From positions 1-23,800 of the forward strand of contig CAJUGJ010000007.1 in the NCBI GenBank assembly GCA_910586015.1: a stretch of DNA of 23,800 bases. The letters are read 5' to 3'. Shown here in pieces: positions 16,025-23,325 of this stretch (the first letter of the stretch is position 1; every line of letters begins with the position of its first letter). The notes under the pieces are model-generated. The model made no database searches, had not been told where the DNA came from, and saw only the letters and a list, made by a program, of their open reading frames with translations. A program made the position numbers and the translations under genes. Origin of the DNA: an uncultured Lachnospiraceae bacterium. Its GTDB lineage: Bacteria > Bacillota > Clostridia > Lachnospirales > Lachnospiraceae.

Positions 16025-16813
16025 CTAATATTCTAATAAAGCAGTAGCATATTCTTTTGGAATAATAGTATATTGTTCATATTCCTTTCTTAAAGATAAA
16101 AATTGATTTGGAGTAGCAGTCCATGCGGTTTTTAAGTCTTTTTGAATATGATAAATAATTTGCTGAAATAATGAAGTGAGATGAACTTGTTTCATCGCCT
16201 GCATAAAATCTTGGGTTGAATTGGAACGTAGAGAGGTTTTTGTAAGTTCAATACAAGCCTCTTCTAAAAGATGAAGCATTTTATTAATACCATAAAAATC
16301 AATTTCGCTAATTTGCTCAAAATCCTCATGTTCCAGATGTGCACCTGTAATAGATATCAACTCCAGTAATAGACCTGAACTCCACTCAAGAGCAACATTT
16401 TCATAAGCTTTGGGAGCGATCCCATTAAAATATTTATTGGAAAATTCTTCTGGCTCATCTTCTTTCGTACCGATATTAAAAGCTAAAAAACAGGTGTAAA
16501 GATCATTGGCAAAGTCCTGAAAATCGAAAGGAACGATACGATTTTCCAAATAGCCCCATAACAGATCCATCGCTTTTTGTAGACCAAGAGAAAGTTTTTT
16601 ATCATTAGCTGCCAGTCCTTGACAGAGAGTATTTGTATATCGCTCCATAATAAGCAGGTTACCCAATAGACGAGAACGATTATCACGATTAGCGAACGCA
16701 TCTTTAACTATATTATGAAATTCTAATATCCATTCACTTGTCTGTGTATCATTAAGGGATGAAAAGTCAGTATCAAGAGTATATTTGCCCATAAAGTTCT
16801 TTTTTCCTTTCAT
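16025..16813 (-). CDS. All-helical protein, immunity-like, with amber-truncated tail
   Basis: A 262-residue, probably all-alpha soluble protein, with stretches SRLLGNLLIMERYTNTLCQ and LQKAMDLLWGYLENR that faintly resemble Imm5 or DUF416-type proteins. I hold the family call weakly. The neighbour is a SUKH-4-like immunity gene, which favours an immunity role. ATG 16813 lies five bases after the chemoreceptor stop; ATG 16792 is an alternative with AAAGGA upstream. The frame stops at TAG 16025-16027, but the same frame then reads IQKCYWCPYCKVKYFKREDK and ends at TGA 15959-15961, overlapping the next ATG. A Cys-rich zinc-ribbon-like tail therefore seems to have been cut off by one nonsense codon, or is added by readthrough. 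Confidence 0.6.
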   Translation of the reverse strand: MKGKKNFMGKYTLDTDFSSLNDTQTSEWILEFHNIVKDAFANRDNRSRLLGNLLIMERYTNTLCQGLAANDKKLSLGLQKAMDLLWGYLENRIVPFDFQDFANDLYTCFLAFNIGTKEDEPEEFSNKYFNGIAPKAYENVALEWSSGLLLELISITGAHLEHEDFEQISEIDFYGINKMLHLLEEACIELTKTSLRSNSTQDFMQAMKQVHLTSLFQQIIYHIQKDLKTAWTATPNQFLSLRKEYEQYTIIPKEYATALLEY

Positions 16814-16818
16814 ACTTT

Positions 16819-18876
16819 TTAATTTCTGAGATTAGAAGAATGTTTTGCTTGACAAAGCTCAAATTTTTGTACCATTTTATTTAATATTTCAGCCTGTGAA
16901 GCCAGCTCTTCTGAAGTTGCAGAAGTTTCCTCTGAAGCTGCTGAATTATCTTGTATTCTATGGGTGATCTCTTCAATTCCTATACTGAGCTGTTTCATAT
17001 TTTCTGCTTGAACAACTGCATTTTTACTTGTTTGTTGGATCATTTCATTTACGGCATTTACAGCATTTACGGATTCTTTTAGTGAGTCCATAGCACTAAT
17101 AGTAATGGAATTCCCTTTATTAATTTCTTCCATTGAAATTTCAATCAACTCTTTTGTAGTATTTGCTGCTTTTGAACTTTCTAATGCTAATTTTCCAATT
17201 TCATCAGCGACAACTGCAAAGCCTCTTCCTGCTTCACCAGCACGAGCGGCTTCTATTGAGGCATTTAGAGATAAAAGATTGGTCTGTGACGCAATATCTT
17301 CGATTGTTTGGATGATGCCAACAACCTGTTGAGAAGTCTGATGAATCTTATTCATAGCATCCATCATTAGTTTCATTTTTTCCTGATTTTGTTCGATCAT
17401 TTTAGCAGTATATGCAGTTGCTTTAGCAGAAGTTTCAGCCTCTTTACGACTGTTTTCTAGTTGATCTGTAACAGTATTTGTCGTTGCTGAAATTTGTTCA
17501 ATCGATGCAGCTTGCTCTTCAGCACCTTCTGCTAATACTTGAGAAGCAGTAGCAAGTTCAGTGGCTCCAACAGATACACGTTCAGAACTTGTATGAATTC
17601 CTATCATAACCTGATTCATAGAATCAGAAATATTGAGTAAAGCAATTTTTATTTTCTGAAATTCACCTACATAATCATGTTTCAAATTAATGCTTAGTTT
17701 TCCATTGGCGATTTGTGTCAATACTTCGGATGTTTCGTTAATATATACAATATACTCTTTCAGTCGATTGACTGTCTTTTGGAAGGATTCTCCTAACTCT
17801 CCGATTTCGTCCTCACTTGTTATATTAAGATTTACATCCAGATTTCCAGCAGCAAGTTGTTGTGCAATACGGTTTAGTTCTAAGATTGGTTTTGTTAAAT
17901 TGATAGCACTTTTCTTGATTTTGAATGCTATCAATATAATACCAACTACAAAAAGAATGAGCAGCGCAATGACCATTACAATTAACATAGAATAGTATTC
18001 TGATAAAGGTAGACTGCTGAGTACAATATATCCTGTATTTCCTGCGTGTTGTAATGAGCCATATTTTGTAGAACCATCTATTTTATATCTAAAAAATTCA
18101 TTATTTGTTGACTTGAGTATATTTATAACATTTTGGGATACATCTACATCTTTAACATTCTTCTGAATAATATCGCTTTGTGGGTGATAAAGGAAAGTAC
18201 CATTTTCAGATAATAATAACATATATCCATTACGACCAATCTTGTATTCACTCATAATCTCTGTCATATGATCAAGGGAAATATCCATACCTACTGCACC
18301 AAGAACAGTGCCTGTATCATCATAAACAGGAGATGCCGCACTTAAAATCATTTTTCCAGTCGAAGAATCAATATATGGTTCTGTTAGGATAGTTTTTTTT
18401 GTAGTGATACAACTATACCATCCACGTCCTGTAATATCCCAACCTTCTTCACTTCTAAAGCCGTCAGACTGCGCTAGTACACTTGCATCTAAATCCGAAA
18501 GCCACACTGCCATAACATTTTCGGAGTCGGTATTTGCAATCTTAATAAGATTATCCATGATAGTATCCATTTTTTCATTTTGCCAGATATCATCTCCAGC
18601 TTTTGTTTCCATCATAACATATTTGATCTCAGGATTGACAGCTAACTGTTCAGCACTTCTTATATACTGTTCCAGAAATCCTGTAAGTTGATTTGCGGCT
18701 GCATTGGATTCTTGTATCAGTTCTGTCTTTTTTGATGTAATACTTAACGATCCTACCATATAGATTGCAACAGCAGCTATAAGTACAAGTACTAAAATAG
18801 CACTTCCACCAATTTGATGAAGGATTTCATCTACTATCCTTTTTTTTGAACTTGTTCCTTTTTTTGTATGCTTCAT
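16819..18876 (-). CDS. Methyl-accepting chemotaxis protein with dCache domain
   Basis: A 685-residue chemoreceptor. TM1 spans about residues 24-44 and TM2 about 296-318; between them lies a dCache ligand domain. The domain carries R151, W153, Y154, Y168 and D198 at the spacing of the amino-acid-binding dCache motif known from PctA; the position of the first motif tyrosine holds W146. A HAMP domain (about 319-372) follows, then the cytoplasmic signalling coil with tip ASQTNLLSLNASIEAARAG near residues 530-550, where CheA and CheW bind. No C-terminal NWETF tether is seen. AGGAGG precedes the ATG. A possible sigma-D promoter lies 55 bp upstream. It heads an operon with two immunity-like genes, an unusual association. 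Confidence 0.92.
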   Translation of the reverse strand: MKHTKKGTSSKKRIVDEILHQIGGSAILVLVLIAAVAIYMVGSLSITSKKTELIQESNAAANQLTGFLEQYIRSAEQLAVNPEIKYVMMETKAGDDIWQNEKMDTIMDNLIKIANTDSENVMAVWLSDLDASVLAQSDGFRSEEGWDITGRGWYSCITTKKTILTEPYIDSSTGKMILSAASPVYDDTGTVLGAVGMDISLDHMTEIMSEYKIGRNGYMLLLSENGTFLYHPQSDIIQKNVKDVDVSQNVINILKSTNNEFFRYKIDGSTKYGSLQHAGNTGYIVLSSLPLSEYYSMLIVMVIALLILFVVGIILIAFKIKKSAINLTKPILELNRIAQQLAAGNLDVNLNITSEDEIGELGESFQKTVNRLKEYIVYINETSEVLTQIANGKLSINLKHDYVGEFQKIKIALLNISDSMNQVMIGIHTSSERVSVGATELATASQVLAEGAEEQAASIEQISATTNTVTDQLENSRKEAETSAKATAYTAKMIEQNQEKMKLMMDAMNKIHQTSQQVVGIIQTIEDIASQTNLLSLNASIEAARAGEAGRGFAVVADEIGKLALESSKAANTTKELIEISMEEINKGNSITISAMDSLKESVNAVNAVNEMIQQTSKNAVVQAENMKQLSIGIEEITHRIQDNSAASEETSATSEELASQAEILNKMVQKFELCQAKHSSNLRN

Positions 18877-18912
18877 TATACGCCTCCTGTATACCTTTAT
18901 ATCTTTATCCCC

Positions 18913-18956
18913 TTCTTATTGTATCGCTATTTTTCGACTAATACAATAAGAATTTA
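18913..18956 (-). promoter_or_regulatory. Candidate sigma-D promoter inside an inverted repeat
   Basis: On the minus strand TAAA (18956-18953), a 15-bp spacer and TCGAAAA (18937-18931) resemble the motility sigma factor consensus, as expected for a chemoreceptor gene. Perfect 12-bp arms at 18913-18924 and 18941-18952 flank the -10-like box with a 16-base loop, so a regulator may also bind here. The remaining stretch to 19196 is A/T-rich and holds no gene that I can support. Confidence 0.4.
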
Positions 18957-19129
18957 GAATCTTTCTATCACTAATTTTATAATTTTTTTATCTCTATATA
19001 ATATTGAATAAAAATTTTATAAAAAAATATTTACTGCTTTTAAAAATGTGATAAAATTTAAGTAACAAGGAGATAGGATATATCAGATATGAATAAGTTG
19101 CTCATTTGTTTTGTTTAAAATTGGAAATT

Positions 19130-19147
19130 TTATATGAACTCATATAA
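19130..19147. promoter_or_regulatory. Short palindrome upstream of the NACHT gene
   Basis: TTATATGA (19130-19137) and TCATATAA (19140-19147) form an 18-bp dyad about 50 bp before the TTG start of the NACHT gene. It could be an operator; A/T-rich DNA makes chance dyads common. Confidence 0.3.
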
Positions 19148-19196
19148 GCGTTTATAGAAAGGAAGATTATAATTTTTATGTAGGAAGGTGAAATAG

Positions 19197-21272
19197 TTGC
19201 CAGAATTTATAATTAAATTATGGAAAGTTTGTTGTGATAATAAAGAGCTTGTTTTAACAACTGTAATTGCTGTTATAGGCGATATATGTTTTCATTGGCA
19301 CAATATGTTGATAGATACTGTTAAAAGTAAGCTTTTAAAAAAGAAATCTAATAAAAGCAATTATTCATTATATAAAGAATATGTAAAACGTCAAAGACAG
19401 AAAATTTTACAAGAATCACTTTACATATGGGAAAATAGTGCCTATGAAAATACAAAACAATTATATAAAAAGATGTATATACGAAAAATACCAATCAAAA
19501 GTTTAGGAGGTGAAAAAAAGAGAATTTTTTTTCTAAGAAAAAATAAAGGTATTGCTATATTAGGGAAGGCAGGCGTAGGGAAATCAACATTTTTACGGTA
19601 TCTTTTTTTAAAACATACCAACGTATTTTTTATGATTATTAATAGAATTAGAAATAGAAGATATTATTTTTATAAGATTAAAGAGTTTATTAAAGATGTT
19701 AAGCAATTAGAATATTTAGAAAATAACAGTAACAATGTAAAGGAAAAATTTATTTTGTTGGATGGTTTAGATGAAATAAATGATACCGATTATGTAAAGA
19801 TGACCAAAATAATTGAAAAAATATATGAATTAAATTATACAGTTTTATTATCATGTAGGAAGGATGTATATGAAATAATAAAGCGTATTGAACCAGAAAT
19901 TTTTTCGTTAATTAGTTATCATTGTGAAATTAAGGATTGGACTTTAGATCTTAGTAAACAATATGTCGAGAAATATGCAAAGTTACATCCAAATTCTAAT
20001 ATTAAAAATTTAATAATGCTATATTTTCAAAACTCAAATTATAAGGATTTTTTTAAGACTCCTTTAGAATTATCTTTATTAATATATATTTTGGAAAAAA
20101 GTGAAAGTTTATCATTAAATGAAAATATCTTAGTAAATAGGGCTGACTTATATAATAAATTTTTACAAAATTGGATAAAAAGGGAAATTATAAGGCAGAA
20201 TGATAACAAGATAGGACAAGAGTTAGATTTAAACATGGTTGTAACATTATGGAGTATTATAGCTTTTCAATTAATTAAATGCTTAAATAGAAAATCGATA
20301 GATATCAATAACTTTGAGATAAAAAGCTATATTCACAAAGATTGTAGATTAAAAAAATATATTGATGGAATAGTAAAAGTAGAATACAAAAATAACAAAA
20401 AATGTATATTAGAATTTAGCCATATACGAATTATGGAATACCTAGTTGCTAATTATTTTTGTTGGCAATTAGAAAAATTTGATGAAGAGATTATTGAAAT
20501 TATAATGTTTGAATATACACATCCAATAACTTCGTTTATTCGGGAGAAATTTTGTTTATTAGATCATGATGAATTGAAGAAAAACTTTTTCAATTTAATA
20601 ACAGTTTTGCTATACGTTGACCCCTATAGAAAAGAAAATACATTATTACAATACAGACAGACCATAAATAATAATTTAAAAAGGAAGATTCGAAATCTTT
20701 CAGAGGAAAAAATACGAACAATAAAAAATCAAATCATTTATTTTATATCTAGAATTCCCAGTATAGATAGTAATTTATTGAGTATCGGTAATGAAGTGAT
20801 TAAGGTAATTTATGAAAAGGAACAGGATAAATATAATAAAAGAAGTGCTGCTATTGGGGCGACCATATTAGGAAATAGCGAAATTGAAATGCAATATGCT
20901 CATGAATTATTGGAAGATACAGAAAGCAATTTGAGGGATCGATCTTTTACGATGGTATATTATCAAGATGTTAAAGACAAAAATCCTTTTGTTTATATTG
21001 ATGATGGAATAGCACAATGGGATAATTCAAGAAATAGTCGTTTACAAAGGTTAAGTAGTAATAACGAAAAAAGTTTGCGATTAAGAACCTTTGATTTAAT
21101 TACTATTTATAATTTTACTCAAAGTAGACTTAATTCTTTTATTCCTACACAAGATGAATTAGAGATAGTATATAATTGTAAAACAGATATTGTATCATTT
21201 TGTGACAAGAAAAAAGTATTATTAGAAAGGGTCAAGAAAGAGTTAATTCAACTATGGGAAGACTTGATGTAA
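19197..21272 (+). CDS. NACHT-type STAND NTPase, candidate anti-phage protein
   Basis: A 691-residue protein. It has an N-terminal hydrophobic segment (about residues 18-38), then Walker A GKAGVGKST (123-131), Walker B with the NACHT form FILLDGLDEI (185-194) and the sensor-like LLSCRKD (217-223). A helical region follows, including FKTPLELSLLIYIL and FSHIRIMEYLVANYF, typical of the NACHT winged-helix part. The last 200 residues show no recognisable repeat. Bacterial NACHT proteins act as anti-phage sensors that oligomerise and trigger an effector; here the effector could be the membrane-inserting N-terminus, by inference. TTG 19197 follows GGAAGGTGA. The gene is very A/T-rich, more so than its neighbours, and sits beside a recombinase fragment, which suggests transfer. 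Confidence 0.75.
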   Translation: MPEFIIKLWKVCCDNKELVLTTVIAVIGDICFHWHNMLIDTVKSKLLKKKSNKSNYSLYKEYVKRQRQKILQESLYIWENSAYENTKQLYKKMYIRKIPIKSLGGEKKRIFFLRKNKGIAILGKAGVGKSTFLRYLFLKHTNVFFMIINRIRNRRYYFYKIKEFIKDVKQLEYLENNSNNVKEKFILLDGLDEINDTDYVKMTKIIEKIYELNYTVLLSCRKDVYEIIKRIEPEIFSLISYHCEIKDWTLDLSKQYVEKYAKLHPNSNIKNLIMLYFQNSNYKDFFKTPLELSLLIYILEKSESLSLNENILVNRADLYNKFLQNWIKREIIRQNDNKIGQELDLNMVVTLWSIIAFQLIKCLNRKSIDINNFEIKSYIHKDCRLKKYIDGIVKVEYKNNKKCILEFSHIRIMEYLVANYFCWQLEKFDEEIIEIIMFEYTHPITSFIREKFCLLDHDELKKNFFNLITVLLYVDPYRKENTLLQYRQTINNNLKRKIRNLSEEKIRTIKNQIIYFISRIPSIDSNLLSIGNEVIKVIYEKEQDKYNKRSAAIGATILGNSEIEMQYAHELLEDTESNLRDRSFTMVYYQDVKDKNPFVYIDDGIAQWDNSRNSRLQRLSSNNEKSLRLRTFDLITIYNFTQSRLNSFIPTQDELEIVYNCKTDIVSFCDKKKVLLERVKKELIQLWEDLM

Positions 21273-21443
21273 TCTATCATCTATGTGCTGTTTAATATAA
21301 AATGACTTCATTTATTTAAAAAAATTTAAGGAATTATAATTTTTATTTATAAATTCTAATTAGATATACAAAAATAGTTTGTCTATACTAATGCTCTTAA
21401 TAATACTAACATATTTGTTAATACACTTCTTAAAGCTAAATAA

Positions 21444-22835
21444 AAAAGTATAGCAAAATCAAATTGTATCAAAGACAGCGTTTACATAGATGAAGGCATT
21501 TCAGGTACAAATACAAAAAAGCGTAAAGAATTTAATCGTATGATAACATGTGCAAAAAATGGGGAGTTTGATTTTATTATAACAAAGGAGATTTCACGTT
21601 TTGCGAGAAATACTCTTGATAGTATATACTATACCCGCGAACTGAAAAAGTATGGTGTTGGTGTTATTTTTATGAATGACAATATTAATACTTTGGATAG
21701 TGACGCAGAGCTCCGTTTGACGATTATGTCCTCTATTGCACAAGAAGAGAGCCGAAAGACTTCTGAGCGTGTAAAATGGGGACAAAAGCGTCAGATGGAA
21801 AGAGGCGTTGTATTTGGAAGAAGTATGCTAGGCTATGATGTAAAAAATGGTAAAATGTATGTGAATGAAGAGGGAGCAGAAATTGTTCGTCTTATCTTTC
21901 ATAAGTTTGTGCAGGAAGGAAAAGGAACACATACTATTGCACGTGAACTTAGAGAAGAAAATTTACAATCAATGAAAACAAAAAAATGGAGTAATACAAC
22001 AATTTTAAGAATTATTCGGAATGAAAAATATTGTGGTGATTTAATACAAAAGAAAACCTATACACCAGATTTTCTTTCTCACAAAAAAAAGACAAATTTT
22101 GGTCAAGAGGAATTTGTAATTATCAAGGATCATCATGAGCCAATTATATCTCGTGAACTATTTGATAAGGCAAATCATATTTTAACTGCGAAATCATTTT
22201 CGCAGGAAAAAAAAAATAAATATAGCAACCGTTATCCGTTTTCTGGAAAAATTAAATGCGGCAGATGTGAGGTAAGTTATGTCGCAAGATATAAAACTAG
22301 AAAGGATGGAAGCAGATATAAAGCATGGCGTTGTCTAGAAGGAACAAAAAATGGTATGACACATATTGATAGAACCGGAAATCAAATAGGATGTACAGGG
22401 TTTAGTATTCGCAACGAAGAAGTAGTTCATATTATGAAGCTTATCTGTAAGCAGCTAAAACTTGAGTATAATCAAATAATAGATAATTTGATAACAATAA
22501 TAGAAAAGGTTGTTTCTACAAATATAACAGAAGTTCATGCTCTTTCTGAAAAGGTAGATGCTGTTAAGAAAAAACATACTAATTTAATTGAGCTTTATAC
22601 AAATGGAGATATTGACCACAATGAATTTATTTTTTTTAGAGAGAAATATAATACAGAAATTGAAAATTTAAAATGTGAGATAGAAAAGCAGGATACATTC
22701 AGAAAAGAAATAAGAAAAAGGATAAATGAAGAAGAGTTCTATGCAAAACTTCTTGATAAAATGATTATAAATGAAGAAAAAATAGATGTATATTTGAATA
22801 TGTTTCCCTTTTCATGGAGTTATATCATAAAATAA
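21444..22835 (+). pseudogene. Serine recombinase lacking its catalytic N-terminus
   Basis: The frame is open from 21444 and becomes recombinase-like at about 21471: SVYIDEGISGTNTKKRKEF, then TKEISRFARNTLDSIYY, MSSIAQEESRKTSERVKWG, the recombinase domain, a zinc ribbon (IKCGRCEVSYVARY...WRCLEG) and a coiled coil near NLIELYTNGDIDHNEF. The N-terminal 60 to 70 residues with the catalytic serine are absent, so the first internal ATG at 21540 cannot give an active enzyme. Otherwise the gene is long and undamaged, pointing to one recent 5' deletion. It ends about 35 bp from the interrupted cotJC gene, the position expected for the integrase of an element inserted there. Confidence 0.8.
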
Positions 22836-22847
22836 ATAGTGAAAGAG

Positions 22848-23063
22848 TCAGTTTTGGAACATTTTAGAAGCTTCTGTACCTATATCTGTTAGAAGCCCTG
22901 CGACTTCTCGATAAGGCATTGTATATCTTTGGGATAGATATCTTTGACTTGCAGCTAATTCACCATCAGGGCCTCCAAACTGGCTGATAATTACTAGGGC
23001 AAGATCAGCATTGGTCTGCTTGATATTAACTGGATATTGTAATCTTCTTTCATAAGTCCACAT
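22848..23063 (-). pseudogene. cotJC: CotJC spore-coat protein (Mn-catalase family), 5' fragment
   Basis: The reading MWTYERRLQYPVNIKQ, then LALVIISQFGGPDGELAAS and LSQRYTMPYREVAGLLTDIG is the CotJC N-terminus. After Gly-Thr-Glu it switches to seven unrelated residues (ASKMFQN) and stops. CotJC is a di-manganese catalase-like protein of about 190-200 residues, so roughly two thirds, including most metal ligands, are missing. ATG 23063 follows GGAAGGAG two bases after the cotJB stop; the in-frame longer start at 23111 lies inside cotJB and is rejected. The break coincides with the end of a recombinase gene on the opposite strand, so the element inserted here. Confidence 0.88.
22871..22880. other. 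Putative attachment-site junction in cotJC
   Basis: Minus-strand GGTACAGAAG is the last segment still compatible with cotJC (codons Gly-Thr-Glu of LLTDIGTE). The codons after it no longer match the expected family sequence. The crossover probably lies in or next to these ten bases. I found no second copy in the window by eye. Confidence 0.45.
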
Positions 23064-23065
23064 AA

Positions 23066-23323
23066 TTAGCACGCTCCTTCCCAAGGCCAAGGATATACTG
23101 TCCATTGCCATTGATTAGATGGATTGACATCATAGTAATTAAGCGGGCCAAACTGACGAATATACTGGTTGACCAGAGCCTGACGTTTGACTGCCTGTTC
23201 ATTATAAGAAGCGAGAGCCTGTTCATTACATGGGTGAGTATCTAGAAAAAGACGTAATTCATCCAGCCAAAAGCTGACAATATCAATATCATGAAGTAAT
23301 TGTTGACGTTCTCTTTCTTTCAT
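23066..23323 (-). CDS. cotJB: Spore coat protein CotJB
   Basis: An 85-residue protein: LLHDIDIVSFWLDELRLFLD followed by DTHPCNEQALASYN and a C-terminal FGPLNYYDVNPSN, then a tryptophan-rich WQWTVYPWPWEGAC end. This is the standard CotJB length and pattern. CotJB is made in the mother cell with CotJA and CotJC and incorporated in the spore coat. AGGAAGGAG precedes the ATG, which lies two bases after the cotJA stop. The gene is intact, but its partner cotJC is broken, so the operon function is uncertain. Confidence 0.9.
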   Translation of the reverse strand: MKERERQQLLHDIDIVSFWLDELRLFLDTHPCNEQALASYNEQAVKRQALVNQYIRQFGPLNYYDVNPSNQWQWTVYPWPWEGAC

Positions 23324-23325
23324 GT

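Larger units (their letters stand above)
18960..22870. mobile_element. Remnant of an element integrated in cotJC
   Basis: The right end is fixed by the cotJC break near 22,870. The left end is uncertain; the 3' part of cotJC is not found anywhere in the window, so the element may extend left past the chemoreceptor. The NACHT gene and the recombinase fragment are the parts that clearly look foreign. Confidence 0.35.

Noticed and set aside
16483..16701. Minus-strand 72-residue frame inside the helical immunity-like gene
   Set aside because: It is an overlapping shadow of the larger gene, with no RBS or recognisable motif.
21273..21440. Possible small gene or terminator between the NACHT gene and the recombinase fragment
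   Set aside because: Only very A/T-rich sequence with imperfect dyads is present; no frame with an RBS or convincing hairpin plus T-run stands out.
21540..22835. Treating ATG 21540 as the start of an intact short recombinase
   Set aside because: Recombinase-like sequence continues upstream in the same frame to about 21471, and the catalytic serine region is missing, so this is a 5'-truncated gene.
23064..23111. Longer CotJC start at ATG 23111
   Set aside because: The extra residues come from cotJB read in another frame, and the standard MWTYERRLQYP start at 23063 has a strong RBS.
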